The notes below the pieces were generated by a model. That model was not told the DNA's origin and made no database searches. It worked only from the letters and a program-made list of their open reading frames with translations. From contig CAYMRD010000004.1 in the NCBI GenBank assembly GCA_964392775.1, positions 62,001 to 126,000 of the forward strand: a DNA stretch of 64,000 nt, written 5' to 3'. A program made the translations under genes and the position numbers. This document shows positions 8,035 to 16,088 of this stretch, one piece after another (positions within the stretch are counted from its first letter, which is position 1; each line of letters begins with the position of its first letter). Source of the stretch: UKL13-3 sp964392775 (GTDB lineage Bacteria > Bacteroidota > Bacteroidia > UKL13-3).

Positions 8035-10050
8035 ATGGACACGGCTAAAAAACAAGAATCACAATACGCCAGAAGTTTGATAGAAGCCAGCCTAGATCCG
8101 TTGGTTACCATCAGTATCGAAGGCAAGATTACGGATATGAATGAGGCATCCGCTAATATTACGGGATTGACTCGTGAACAACTCACAGGAACAGATTTCT
8201 TTGATTATTTTACCGACCCCCAAAAGGCACGTGAAGTATACCAAGAGGTTTTCGCCAAAGGGTCGGTTGCCGATTCTCCACTTACACTGCGGCACAAAGC
8301 TGGAAAGTTAACGGATGTATTGTTCAATGGTTCGGTTTATAAGGATGATCAAGGAACGGTGTTGGGTGTAGTGATTGTTGCAAGAGATGTTACAGATCAA
8401 AAAAGAATTGCAACAGAACTCACGGAAGCAAAGGTTTTTGCCGAATTGGCTACCGGAATTGCAGAAGAAGCAAAAAGCAAAGCAGAAAATGCCACACGAA
8501 CTGCAGAGGAAGCCGTAAAGGCCAAACAGCAGTTTTTGTCCAATATGAGTCATGAGATACGCACACCTATGAATGCGATTATCGGATTTACCAAAGTGTT
8601 ATTAAAAACGAGTCTTACAGCCAAACAAAAGGAATATCTGACGGCTATTAAAATGAGTGGTGATGCCTTAATCGTTCTCATTAATGATATACTAGACTTG
8701 GCTAAAGTTGATGCAGGGAAGATGACGTTTGAACAAACTCCGTTTAAAATGGCATTGTCCATATCAGCTATGCTGCATTTGTTTGAGACAAAAATTCAGG
8801 AGAAAAACTTAGAGTTGATTAAAGAGTATGACAGCAATATACCGGAGGTATTGGTTGGTGACCCGGTTCGGTTGCATCAAATCATTTTAAACCTGGTGAG
8901 CAACGCTGTGAAGTTTACAACAAGGGGGAAAATTGTAGTGAGCGTTCGTTTGCTGAATCAGGATGAAAGGAATGCAACGATTGAATTTTCGGTTACGGAT
9001 ACAGGAATAGGTATTGCCGCAAATAAAATGGGCAAGATATTTGAAAATTTTCAGCAGGCATCGAGCAGAACATCAAGATTGTATGGAGGGACCGGTTTAG
9101 GTCTTGCCATCGTAAAACAGTTGGTAGAAGCCCAGAGTGGAGCCATTCACGTAAAAAGCAAGATAGATGAAGGTTCTATATTTAGCTTTGTGCTAAGTTT
9201 TCAAAAAACGGAGGCAGAGGCGGAGTTGGTAACAGAGATGGTTGAACTGGATACTGAAATTAAAAACATCAAAGTGTTGGTTGTTGAAGATATTGAACTC
9301 AATCAATTGCTGATGAAAACGCTGTTGGATGATTTTGGATTTGAACGCGATATTGCCGGTAATGGGAAAATTGCCATTGAGAAATTACAGGCTAAAACGT
9401 ATGATGTTATTTTGATGGATTTGCAAATGCCCGAAATGAATGGGTTTGAAACCACAGAGTACATTCGCAATATCATGCACTCCAAAGTTCCCATCATTGC
9501 TTTAACGGCTGATGTAACCACGGCTGATCTGGCAAAATGTAAATCGGTTGGCATGAACGATTATATCGCCAAACCTGTGGATGAACGGTTATTATACAGT
9601 AAAATAGTAGGATTGGTCAAAAAACCGCCCTATCTGAAAATTGAGAATGCAGCAGTAAGTGGAGATGTTCGAACTGAAAAATTGAAATGCACGGATCTTG
9701 CCTATCTGGTTCATCGCACAAAGTCGGATCCGAAATTGATGATGGAGATGATTTCGCTTTATTTAGAACAAACGCCACCGCTTATACAAACCATGAAACA
9801 GAGTTTTTTAGATAAGGATTGGCAAACCTTACATGCATCGGTGCATAAGATGATTCCTTCCTTTTCAATTGTGGGAATCAGTTCCGATTTTGAAAACATT
9901 GCAAGAAAGATTCAGGAGTATGCAAGCTCACAACAGCAGATAGAAGAAATGCATGAGCTTGTTTTACAGCTTGAACATGTTTGCACACAGGCATGTGATG
10001 AATTAGATATAGAGTTTCGTAGAATTAAAGATACTGAATATGAAAGATAA
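8035..10050 (+). CDS. PAS-domain hybrid histidine kinase with receiver and Hpt domains
   Basis: A 671-residue soluble sensor kinase with no transmembrane segment. Order: PAS domain (about 12-128), coiled coil (130-165), HisKA with SHEIRTPMN (phospho-acceptor His173), HATPase domain (NLVSNAVKF, DTGIGI, GGTGLGLAI). It continues with a receiver domain with acceptor Asp462 (ILMDLQMPEMNGF) and a C-terminal Hpt-like domain with candidate His604 (LHASVHKM). A complete internal phosphorelay His-Asp-His is therefore present. It lies 26 nt after the AraC gene and overlaps the following response regulator by 11 nt, so the three form one operon. The signal sensed by the cytoplasmic PAS domain cannot be read from sequence. 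Confidence 0.9.
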   Translation: MDTAKKQESQYARSLIEASLDPLVTISIEGKITDMNEASANITGLTREQLTGTDFFDYFTDPQKAREVYQEVFAKGSVADSPLTLRHKAGKLTDVLFNGSVYKDDQGTVLGVVIVARDVTDQKRIATELTEAKVFAELATGIAEEAKSKAENATRTAEEAVKAKQQFLSNMSHEIRTPMNAIIGFTKVLLKTSLTAKQKEYLTAIKMSGDALIVLINDILDLAKVDAGKMTFEQTPFKMALSISAMLHLFETKIQEKNLELIKEYDSNIPEVLVGDPVRLHQIILNLVSNAVKFTTRGKIVVSVRLLNQDERNATIEFSVTDTGIGIAANKMGKIFENFQQASSRTSRLYGGTGLGLAIVKQLVEAQSGAIHVKSKIDEGSIFSFVLSFQKTEAEAELVTEMVELDTEIKNIKVLVVEDIELNQLLMKTLLDDFGFERDIAGNGKIAIEKLQAKTYDVILMDLQMPEMNGFETTEYIRNIMHSKVPIIALTADVTTADLAKCKSVGMNDYIAKPVDERLLYSKIVGLVKKPPYLKIENAAVSGDVRTEKLKCTDLAYLVHRTKSDPKLMMEMISLYLEQTPPLIQTMKQSFLDKDWQTLHASVHKMIPSFSIVGISSDFENIARKIQEYASSQQQIEEMHELVLQLEHVCTQACDELDIEFRRIKDTEYER

Positions 10051-10468
10051 AATAAAGTTGTTCCTCGTAGATGACGATGCCGTGTTTTTAAAATCGTTGG
10101 AAATAGAATTTCTGCAACATGCAGATTTTAGCATTGAAACATTTGCAACCGGGGAGCTGTGTTTGGAGTATTTACCGCATGGTCCCGATGTCATCATCTT
10201 GGATTACCATCTGGATGGCATTGATAAACTGGCGATGAATGGAATGGAAACCTTGGATAAAATTAAAGCGATGAATCCTGATATACCTGTTGTGATGTTA
10301 TCCTCTCAGGATAAAATTGATGTGGCAATCAATTGCATGCACCACCGTGCTTTTGATTATGTTGTTAAAAGCGAAACAGCTTTTGTACGCTTGCAAAAAA
10401 TTATTACCACTATTTTTCGGTACAAAAAAATGGAAAAAGAACTGAGCTGGTATATGCAAAGGATGTAG
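10040..10468 (+). CDS. Single-domain response regulator
   Basis: A 142-residue receiver with no output domain. Visible residues: acidic pair in LFLVDDDAVF, phospho-acceptor Asp55 in VIILDYHLDG, the Ser/Thr position in VVMLSSQD and the conserved Lys in DYVVKSETAF. It overlaps the hybrid kinase by 11 nt and is its likely partner, receiving phosphate from the Hpt domain. Without an effector domain it should act by protein contact, for instance on the AraC protein of the same operon, or as a phosphate sink. The 20 residues behind the receiver (FRYKKMEKELSWYMQRM) are helical. Confidence 0.88.
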   Translation: MKDKIKLFLVDDDAVFLKSLEIEFLQHADFSIETFATGELCLEYLPHGPDVIILDYHLDGIDKLAMNGMETLDKIKAMNPDIPVVMLSSQDKIDVAINCMHHRAFDYVVKSETAFVRLQKIITTIFRYKKMEKELSWYMQRM

Positions 10469-10475
10469 TTGTAAG

Positions 10476-10541
10476 GTGTGAATTGTGTAACTTATTTACA
10501 AAGTTGTGTAAGACCCTCCGCTAGGATTAGGTCCATCTTTG
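10476..10541 (+). promoter_or_regulatory. Activator-type promoter of the ice-binding gene (motif copy 3)
   Basis: GTGTGAATTGTGTAAC ends in half-site 1 (10484-10491). Half-site 2 TGTGTAAG is at 10505-10512, 21 bp on. CATCTTTG, a TAnnTTTG-like -7 box with one deviation, is at 10534-10541, 21 bases after half-site 2. The start codon is 38 nt further. Layout identical to copies 1 and 2. Confidence 0.65.
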
Positions 10542-10579
10542 TTGAGTGAAAATCCATTCACACACCAAACAATTACTAT

Positions 10580-12199
10580 ATGAAAAATTCATTACTTAGC
10601 TTATTCTCAGCAGTTATATTGTTCTTGCTGCCAACCTCAAATTTTGCACAAGCCCCTCCATTGGGTGCAGTCGGTAACTTTGTTCTTTTCTCAACAGATG
10701 GAGCTCTAACCAACTCCGGCATTTCGCAGCTAACAGGCAATGTAGGCACAAACAATGGTTCCAGTATTTTCTTTGGAAATGTAAATGGTCAGATGCATGA
10801 TGTAGATGGTGTGAGCGCACAAGCTGCATCAGATTTGCTCATTGCTTACAATCAGTTAAACAGTACTGTTCCTACTTTTTTTCCGGCTCCTTTGCTTGGC
10901 AATGGACAAGTGCTAATGGAAGGCGTATATTCCATTTCGGCTGCGACAACACTGAATTCAGATCTTATCCTGGATGCGCAAGGAAATGCCAGTGCCGTAT
11001 TTATTTTTCAAATCCAGGGATCGCTTTCTACAAGTGCCAATTCAAAAGTAAAATTAGTTAATGGAGCATTGGCCTGTAACGTATTTTGGAAAGTAGAAGG
11101 AATGGTTGACATGGATACAGGAACTTCGATGAAAGGAACTGTTATCGCAAACAATGCTGCAATCAATATGCACGCGGGTGATACTCTTGAAGGCCGTGCG
11201 CTTTCAACCACCGGTGCGGTTTCGGTTCATGGAATATTTGCATACAATCCTATTGGTTGTGGAAGTGCGGTTCTTACTGGACCATCTGCTCCGAATCTTG
11301 CCTCTACAGCTTGTTATGCTATATTTTCTGCTGATGGACCTGTTACAAATTCGGGTGTAAGTTATATTACAGGTGATGTTGGGACAAACGCAGGTTTAAC
11401 CACCGCATTTAATGTATTGGACATAACAGGTGTTCTTCATCCAATTCCTGATGTTTCAACTGCAACATGTGCAGCCGATTTACTTAATGTATATACCTAT
11501 TTGAATACACTTCCTGCGGATATTGAATTATTATACCCTGCTGATTTTGGTCGCAATCTGGTGCTTACACCACATACGTATATTATGAACGGAGCTACGA
11601 CTTTTACCGATACGCTTTTTCTGAATGCAAGAGGTAATGTTAATGCCGTATTTGTGATTCAAGTAAACGGAGCATTTTCGACAAGCACATATTCAAAAGT
11701 GATATTGATCAACGGAACGCAAGCGAAAAATGTGTTTTGGAAAATAGATGGAGCAGTAAGCATCAATGATTATTCGGTATTTAACGGAACGATTGTGTGT
11801 AATAACGGAGCTATAGAGCTTACAACTGGCGTTATGCTTAACGGACGTGCACTGACAACTGCCGGTGCGGTAACGACTACTGCTATTACAGCTATAATAC
11901 CTTCAGTATGTGATGTAGCGCCTCCTACAGGAATCGGTTCTATAGAGAATGTAAATAATGCAGCTACGATTTATCCTAATCCATTTACAACATATACAAC
12001 GGTTGTTATGAATGATGCAGCCCAAATCAATACATCAGAACTAAGGATATTCAATATTTTGGGAGCAGAAGTAATGAATGTTCCGATTACCAAAGAACTC
12101 ACTACAATTAATACAGCCAATCTTCCTTCAGGTATGTATTTCTACAAAATTACAAGCAACACTAAAACCCTTCAATCAGGTAGATTGATAGCTCAGTAA
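10580..12199 (+). CDS. Ice-binding-like protein with two DUF3494 domains and T9SS signal
   Basis: A 539-residue secreted protein: signal peptide (about 1-24, MKNSLLSLFSAVILFLL to NFAQA), then two copies of the DUF3494 ice-binding/adhesin beta-solenoid. Copy 1 is at about 28-225 (FVLFSTDGALTNSGISQLTG to GRALSTTGAVSVHG). Copy 2 is at about 245-435 (YAIFSADGPVTNSGVSYITG to GRALTTAGAVTT). A type A sorting domain ends the protein (TIYPNPFTTYTTVVM to KTLQSGRLIAQ). Known members bind ice or act as surface adhesins; which applies here is not decidable. Transcribed from a promoter of the same class as the upstream AraC/kinase operon, and ended by a perfect hairpin at 12217-12258. Confidence 0.88.
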   Translation: MKNSLLSLFSAVILFLLPTSNFAQAPPLGAVGNFVLFSTDGALTNSGISQLTGNVGTNNGSSIFFGNVNGQMHDVDGVSAQAASDLLIAYNQLNSTVPTFFPAPLLGNGQVLMEGVYSISAATTLNSDLILDAQGNASAVFIFQIQGSLSTSANSKVKLVNGALACNVFWKVEGMVDMDTGTSMKGTVIANNAAINMHAGDTLEGRALSTTGAVSVHGIFAYNPIGCGSAVLTGPSAPNLASTACYAIFSADGPVTNSGVSYITGDVGTNAGLTTAFNVLDITGVLHPIPDVSTATCAADLLNVYTYLNTLPADIELLYPADFGRNLVLTPHTYIMNGATTFTDTLFLNARGNVNAVFVIQVNGAFSTSTYSKVILINGTQAKNVFWKIDGAVSINDYSVFNGTIVCNNGAIELTTGVMLNGRALTTAGAVTTTAITAIIPSVCDVAPPTGIGSIENVNNAATIYPNPFTTYTTVVMNDAAQINTSELRIFNILGAEVMNVPITKELTTINTANLPSGMYFYKITSNTKTLQSGRLIAQ

Positions 12200-12216
12200 T
12201 ACTATCAACTTTATTC

Positions 12217-12258
12217 TTTTTTTATTACCGTCACCTTAAGGTGACGGTAATAAAAAAA
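12217..12258 (+). terminator. Perfect 21-bp palindrome, bidirectional terminator
   Basis: Bases 12217-12237 and 12238-12258 are exact reverse complements with no spacer. The stem runs from seven T/A pairs through ATTACCGTCACCTT. A T-run exists on either strand, so it can stop transcription in both directions. It lies 18 nt after the ice-binding gene and its right edge coincides with the place where the start codon of the csbD relic should be. Confidence 0.8.
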
Positions 12259-12439
12259 TTTAACTGAACTTGAAGGAAACTGGAACGATACCAAAGGGAA
12301 ATTGAAACAAAAATTTGCCTTGCTTACAGATAACGATATGTTGTTTGTTGATGGTAAAAAGGATGAAATGCTGGGTAGGATTCAAATTAAACTGGGCAAA
12401 ACAAAAGCGGAGCTGGCAGCTATTATTGCCGCGCTGTAA
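12254..12439 (+). pseudogene. CsbD-family stress protein relic lacking a start codon
   Basis: The frame reads KNLTELEGNWNDTKGKLKQK and continues FALLTDNDMLFVDG, then DEMLGRIQIKLGKTKAEL, ending at TAA 12437-12439. This is almost the whole of a CsbD-like protein (usual length about 60 residues, general-stress associated). The in-frame codon before it is a stop (12251-12253), and no ATG, GTG or TTG lies in frame where the family starts. The first coding bases merge with the end of the perfect palindrome at 12217-12258. Either the start was lost when the palindrome arose, or translation begins on an unusual codon. A terminator follows at 12478-12507. Confidence 0.6.
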
Positions 12440-12477
12440 TGCGAATCTGATATGAGTTGAAAATACGAAATCATAAA

Positions 12478-12507
12478 AAAGCCCCACATCTCTGCGGGGC
12501 TTTCTTT
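12478..12507. terminator. Bidirectional terminator between the csbD relic and dnaA
   Basis: AAAGCCCC and GGGGCTTT form a GC-rich hairpin (12478-12503) with A-run on the left and TTTCTTTT on the right. It can serve dnaA (minus strand) and the relic on the plus strand; the last codons of dnaA begin at 12507. Confidence 0.75.
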
Positions 12508-13943
12508 TATACTAAGTTAATTTTGATTCGTTTGCCGATCTCTTCGATATCGGCTTTGAATTTTTTGTCGGTTTCAATCAGGTCGTTTACCGTTTGGCAA
12601 GCGTGGATTACGGTTGAGTGATCACGTCCTCCGAAGTGCATACCAATGGTTTTGAGTGATGACTTGGTTAAGTCTTTGGCGTAGAACATTGAAATCTGGC
12701 GGGCTTGAACAATCTCACGTTTACGTGTTTTTGATTTCACCAGCTCTACCGGAATGGTAAAGTAATCGCAAACCAGCTTTTGAATAAACTCAATTGAAAT
12801 TTCGCGTGATGAGTTTTTAACGAAGTTCTTAAGTATTTGTTTAGCCAGATCGAGTGTTACTTCTTTACGGTTAAGGGATGATTGAGCAAGCAATGAAACC
12901 AATGCACCTTGTAATTCGCGCACGTTGGTGTTGATGTTGTGAGCAACATACTCAACTACATCGCGGCTCAGGTTAATACCATCGGCATACATCATGTGCT
13001 CAAGGATGGCGAGGCGTGTTTCAAAATCAGGTCCTTGCAAATCGCAAGAGAGGCCCCATTTAAAACGTGATAACAAACGCTCATCCATTCCTTTCAAATC
13101 TTTAGGAGCACGGTCGCTGGTTAGGATAATTTGTTTACCCAGTTGGTGAAGGTGGTTAAAGATGCTGAAGAATATCTCTTGTGTTTTTTGTTTGTTCTCT
13201 AAAAACTGAACATCATCTACAATCCAAACATCTACGTGTTGGTAGAAGTTGATGAAATCCTGATTGGAGTTGTTACGAATCGAATCCACAAACTGATTGC
13301 AGAATTTTTCAACCGGTACATACAATACAACTTTGTTTTTGCTGTTTTGTTTAATCATGTTACCGATAGCCTGCACCAGATGTGTTTTACCCAAACCTGT
13401 TTCGCTGAAAATCATCAATGGATTAAAAGATGTTCCACCGGGTTTGTTGGCAACTGCATAACCTGCCGAACGAGCCAGGCGGTTACAATCGCCTTCAATA
13501 AAATTATCAAATGTAAGATTCGAGTTCAGGTTCGAGTCAATATTGATTTTTTTAAGACCCGGAATGATAAACGGGTTTTTAATATTACTGCTTAAGTTAA
13601 GCGGTACATTTACATTCTGAGTGTCTGCTTTCGCATTGGTGCTTCCCGGTAAGTTTACTACATAGGGGTTTGCGTTGTTGGTTGAGTTCTCAACAATAAT
13701 GTTGTACTCTAAACGAGAACCTGTTCCCAGTTCTTGTTTCAATGTCTTTTTAAGCAGGGTTACATAATGCTCTTCTAACCACTCGTAAAAAAACTGACTC
13801 GGAACCTGTATTGTTAATACTTTGTTTTCAAGCTTAATTGACTTGATTGGTTCGAACCATGTTTTAAAACTTTGCGGAGATACATTATCCTGAATTAACT
13901 TCAGGCAATTGTTCCATACATTTTCGGCTGATTTTTCGCTCAT
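12507..13943 (-). CDS. dnaA: Chromosomal replication initiator DnaA
   Basis: A 478-residue protein with the full DnaA order: domain I (1-75, NVWNNCLKLIQDNVSPQSFKT), variable linker, AAA+ core and DNA-binding domain IV. The core has Walker A SETGLGKTH and Walker B VWIVDDVQF; domain IV has the signature FGGRDHSTVIHACQTV. It binds DnaA boxes at oriC and opens DNA to start replication. The Walker A begins with Ser where most DnaA proteins have Gly; the GKT core is intact. The 230 nt in front of the gene carry DnaA-box-like sequences, so autoregulation and a nearby origin are likely. Confidence 0.96.
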   Translation of the reverse strand: MSEKSAENVWNNCLKLIQDNVSPQSFKTWFEPIKSIKLENKVLTIQVPSQFFYEWLEEHYVTLLKKTLKQELGTGSRLEYNIIVENSTNNANPYVVNLPGSTNAKADTQNVNVPLNLSSNIKNPFIIPGLKKINIDSNLNSNLTFDNFIEGDCNRLARSAGYAVANKPGGTSFNPLMIFSETGLGKTHLVQAIGNMIKQNSKNKVVLYVPVEKFCNQFVDSIRNNSNQDFINFYQHVDVWIVDDVQFLENKQKTQEIFFSIFNHLHQLGKQIILTSDRAPKDLKGMDERLLSRFKWGLSCDLQGPDFETRLAILEHMMYADGINLSRDVVEYVAHNINTNVRELQGALVSLLAQSSLNRKEVTLDLAKQILKNFVKNSSREISIEFIQKLVCDYFTIPVELVKSKTRKREIVQARQISMFYAKDLTKSSLKTIGMHFGGRDHSTVIHACQTVNDLIETDKKFKADIEEIGKRIKINLV

Positions 13944-13959
13944 CTTAGTAATACTCTAT

Positions 13960-14165
13960 TCGACTTGAAAGGTGATATAAAATATGTGAATAAAAAAATT
14001 TTCAGGACAGTATTTTTTTATAGTTAAGCTGTCAAAAATGTAACTGCTTATACATCATCACAATTTTTTAAAATGGACCATCTTAACTTTGATTATTTTT
14101 GTGGAATAGTCTGTGGATAGCTTGCTTTTTTCAAAAAAAATATAAGTGGATGTTAATAACTGACG
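13960..14165. other. Candidate replication origin upstream of dnaA
   Basis: AT-rich 230-nt gap before dnaA. TGTGAATAA (13985-13993) is a perfect reverse DnaA box (TTATNCACA). TGTGGATAG (14112-14120) and TGTTAATAA (14151-14159) each differ at one position, and a looser TGTGGAATA is at 14100. A long T/A tract (14008-14022) could be an unwinding element. Origin next to dnaA is common but not universal in this phylum. Confidence 0.45.
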
Positions 14166-14173
14166 AACGGTTG

Positions 14174-15115
14174 TCAACAGTTGTTATGACCAATATTGAT
14201 AAGTGTACTGTTTGTTGTGCCCCCCTTATTTTTCAAGGGTTCGAAGGTGTAGTCGATTCGGCCGAGTTGCAATCCTGCCCAACCAACTTGGTTCACCATC
14301 ACAGTGTTTCCCAAAGCATTTTGGAGGCTATCAGGTTGAGGCATAAAGGTATGGGTATGTCCTCCAATGATTAAGTCGATGTGTTGTGTTTGCTGCGCCA
14401 ATTTTATGTCCGAAATTTTATCACCTTCATATTGATACCCGAGGTGTGACAGGCAGATGATTAGGTCGCACTTTTGGTTCTTTTTAAGATAGCTTGCAGT
14501 GCGGTTTGCAGCAGCTACCGGGTCGGTATATTCGATGCCCCTGTAGTTTTTATCGGGAACCAAGCCCGCTAACTCAATGCCTAAACCGAATATGCCAATT
14601 TTAATCGGTCCTTTATGTATGATCTTATAAGGCTGAACAACCTCAGCCATAACAGTGGTACCAAAATCGTAGTTGCTATTCACAAAGGCAAACCCGGCAT
14701 GGGGCAACATGCGCATCCATCCTTCAATACCATTGTCAAAGTCGTGGTTGCCAAGGGTCACAACGTCATAACCCATCTGTGTCATGAGTTTATACTCGAG
14801 TTCACCGCCAAAGAAGTTGAAATAAGGAGTTCCCTGAAAGATATCTCCCGCATCCAGTAATACATGCTCGGATTCGCTTCTTATCTTTTTAATAAGCGCT
14901 GCGCGGGCTGCGGCACCGCCCATTCCCTGATGAGCACCACCATCTTTAGGAAAGGCTTCAATACGGCTGTGCCAGTCGTTGGTATGCAATACGGTTAGGG
15001 TAACAGGTTTGGCAGCAGCCCAGTTAACAAGGGGAGAGCTTGCCAGTGTACCCAATACACCAAGTCTGGCCGTGGTGCGTATAAAATCCCTGCGCTTAAT
15101 TTGTGATTCTTCCAT
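14174..15115 (-). CDS. Metallophosphatase, 5'-nucleotidase N-terminal domain, Tat-exported
   Basis: A 313-residue protein starting with a twin-arginine signal (KRRDFIRTTARLG, about 1-34). It is followed by the calcineurin-like metallophosphoesterase domain of UshA/5'-nucleotidases: TVLHTNDWHSRIEAF, DAGDIFQG, TLGNHDFDNG, LSHLGYQ and GGHTHTF. These carry the expected metal-binding Asp, His and Asn residues. The substrate-binding C-terminal domain of the family is absent here but encoded by the overlapping upstream gene. The two products probably assemble in the periplasm to hydrolyse nucleotides. Confidence 0.88.
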   Translation of the reverse strand: MEESQIKRRDFIRTTARLGVLGTLASSPLVNWAAAKPVTLTVLHTNDWHSRIEAFPKDGGAHQGMGGAAARAALIKKIRSESEHVLLDAGDIFQGTPYFNFFGGELEYKLMTQMGYDVVTLGNHDFDNGIEGWMRMLPHAGFAFVNSNYDFGTTVMAEVVQPYKIIHKGPIKIGIFGLGIELAGLVPDKNYRGIEYTDPVAAANRTASYLKKNQKCDLIICLSHLGYQYEGDKISDIKLAQQTQHIDLIIGGHTHTFMPQPDSLQNALGNTVMVNQVGWAGLQLGRIDYTFEPLKNKGGTTNSTLINIGHNNC

Positions 15116-15830
15116 CTTTAGTGATATTGATGTTGCCCGAACTCTTTACATAATCAAGTATCGCATCCCGAACAAGGTAATTAAGACCCTTGCGTGTTAT
15201 GTTGTTTTTAAGCATCAATGCTTTGTCGCCACCATCGGCAACATAATCCGAAGTAACCAACACATATATATTATTCGTATCAAGAGGCTGTGATTGCACC
15301 ATGATATCAACCGCGCGGTTTTGCTCAATACGAAACCGGATGCCTGAAACGGGCCATCCTCCGGCTGCTGCAACCAGTTGTAGTAATTCAACTACAACAC
15401 TTCCTTTAATCTCCAATACATCTATCATATTGTCAAAAGGCATCAGCTCATACACCTTGCCAACAGTTATAGGGCCCGCCTCTATAGAAGGCAAGCGAAT
15501 GCTACCCAGATTCATCACACATATATCTATCCGTTTGGAATAATGTTTAGAAGCATACGCAACAGTTGCTTCGCATACCAGATTTCCCAAGGTACTTTCG
15601 GGGCGCTCTTTGGTGAGGCGGGTTTGGGTTGTTCCAATCACCACGTTCATCTGCGAATCCAATTGTAACTTATAAGGAGCAATCAGATAATGAGCAGTTG
15701 AATCATACAGCTTCAAACTATCGGCCTGAATGCGTGTGTTGGTATGAGAGGATTGGGCAGTATGATACGATTCCTTGCATGCGCTTAACAAAATCAAGGT
15801 TATACCAGCCAACTTGAGCATTCGGTTCAT
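15096..15830 (-). CDS. 5'-nucleotidase C-terminal domain lipoprotein
   Basis: About 244 residues from the ATG opening MNRMLKLAGITLILLSAC, a lipoprotein signal with lipobox LSAC; an ATG 18 nt upstream is less likely. The mature part is the nucleotide-binding domain usually found at the C-terminus of 5'-nucleotidases (ESTLGNLVCEA, MNLGSIRLPSIEAGPITVG, YELMPFDNMIDVLEIKG, VADGGDKALML). The gene precedes and overlaps the phosphatase-domain gene by 20 nt, so the two halves of the enzyme are separate and in reverse order compared with fused UshA. Lipid anchoring may hold the phosphatase at the membrane. Confidence 0.87.
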   Translation of the reverse strand: MNRMLKLAGITLILLSACKESYHTAQSSHTNTRIQADSLKLYDSTAHYLIAPYKLQLDSQMNVVIGTTQTRLTKERPESTLGNLVCEATVAYASKHYSKRIDICVMNLGSIRLPSIEAGPITVGKVYELMPFDNMIDVLEIKGSVVVELLQLVAAAGGWPVSGIRFRIEQNRAVDIMVQSQPLDTNNIYVLVTSDYVADGGDKALMLKNNITRKGLNYLVRDAILDYVKSSGNINITKDGRITN

Positions 15831-15848
15831 CTTGCTAAGTTCGGTCAA

Positions 15849-16088
15849 TGCCGATGGAAATGAAAGTTAAATTTAAGTAGAGGTCGGCAGTCCGCAGTTT
15901 GCTGGTCCGCGGATTGAGTCGCGAGAGAAAATGCAAGTAGGCAAGAAGGAAAGTAGGCAAGGGAAATGGATAATTTAAAGGCAGTCACTTCTTCGTTAGT
16001 GGCAACCCTGACCGACCGACCGTGCAGACATCAACCGACTGACTTCTGACAGACCAAAACCCGACTTGACAAATGAACAGGAAAAAAA
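15849..16088. repeat. Gap with dispersed repeat and a cassette boundary motif
   Basis: No gene. 15885-15930 holds GGTCGGCAGTCCGCAGTTTG, part of a dispersed CCGACT/CCGCAG repeat also seen near 5000, 18790 and 25400. GTTAGTGGCAA at 15995-16005 matches the boundary motif GTTRGNNGCAA and would mark the left edge of the HxlR-SDR block. CCGACC/CCGACT repeats continue to 16060. Confidence 0.4.
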
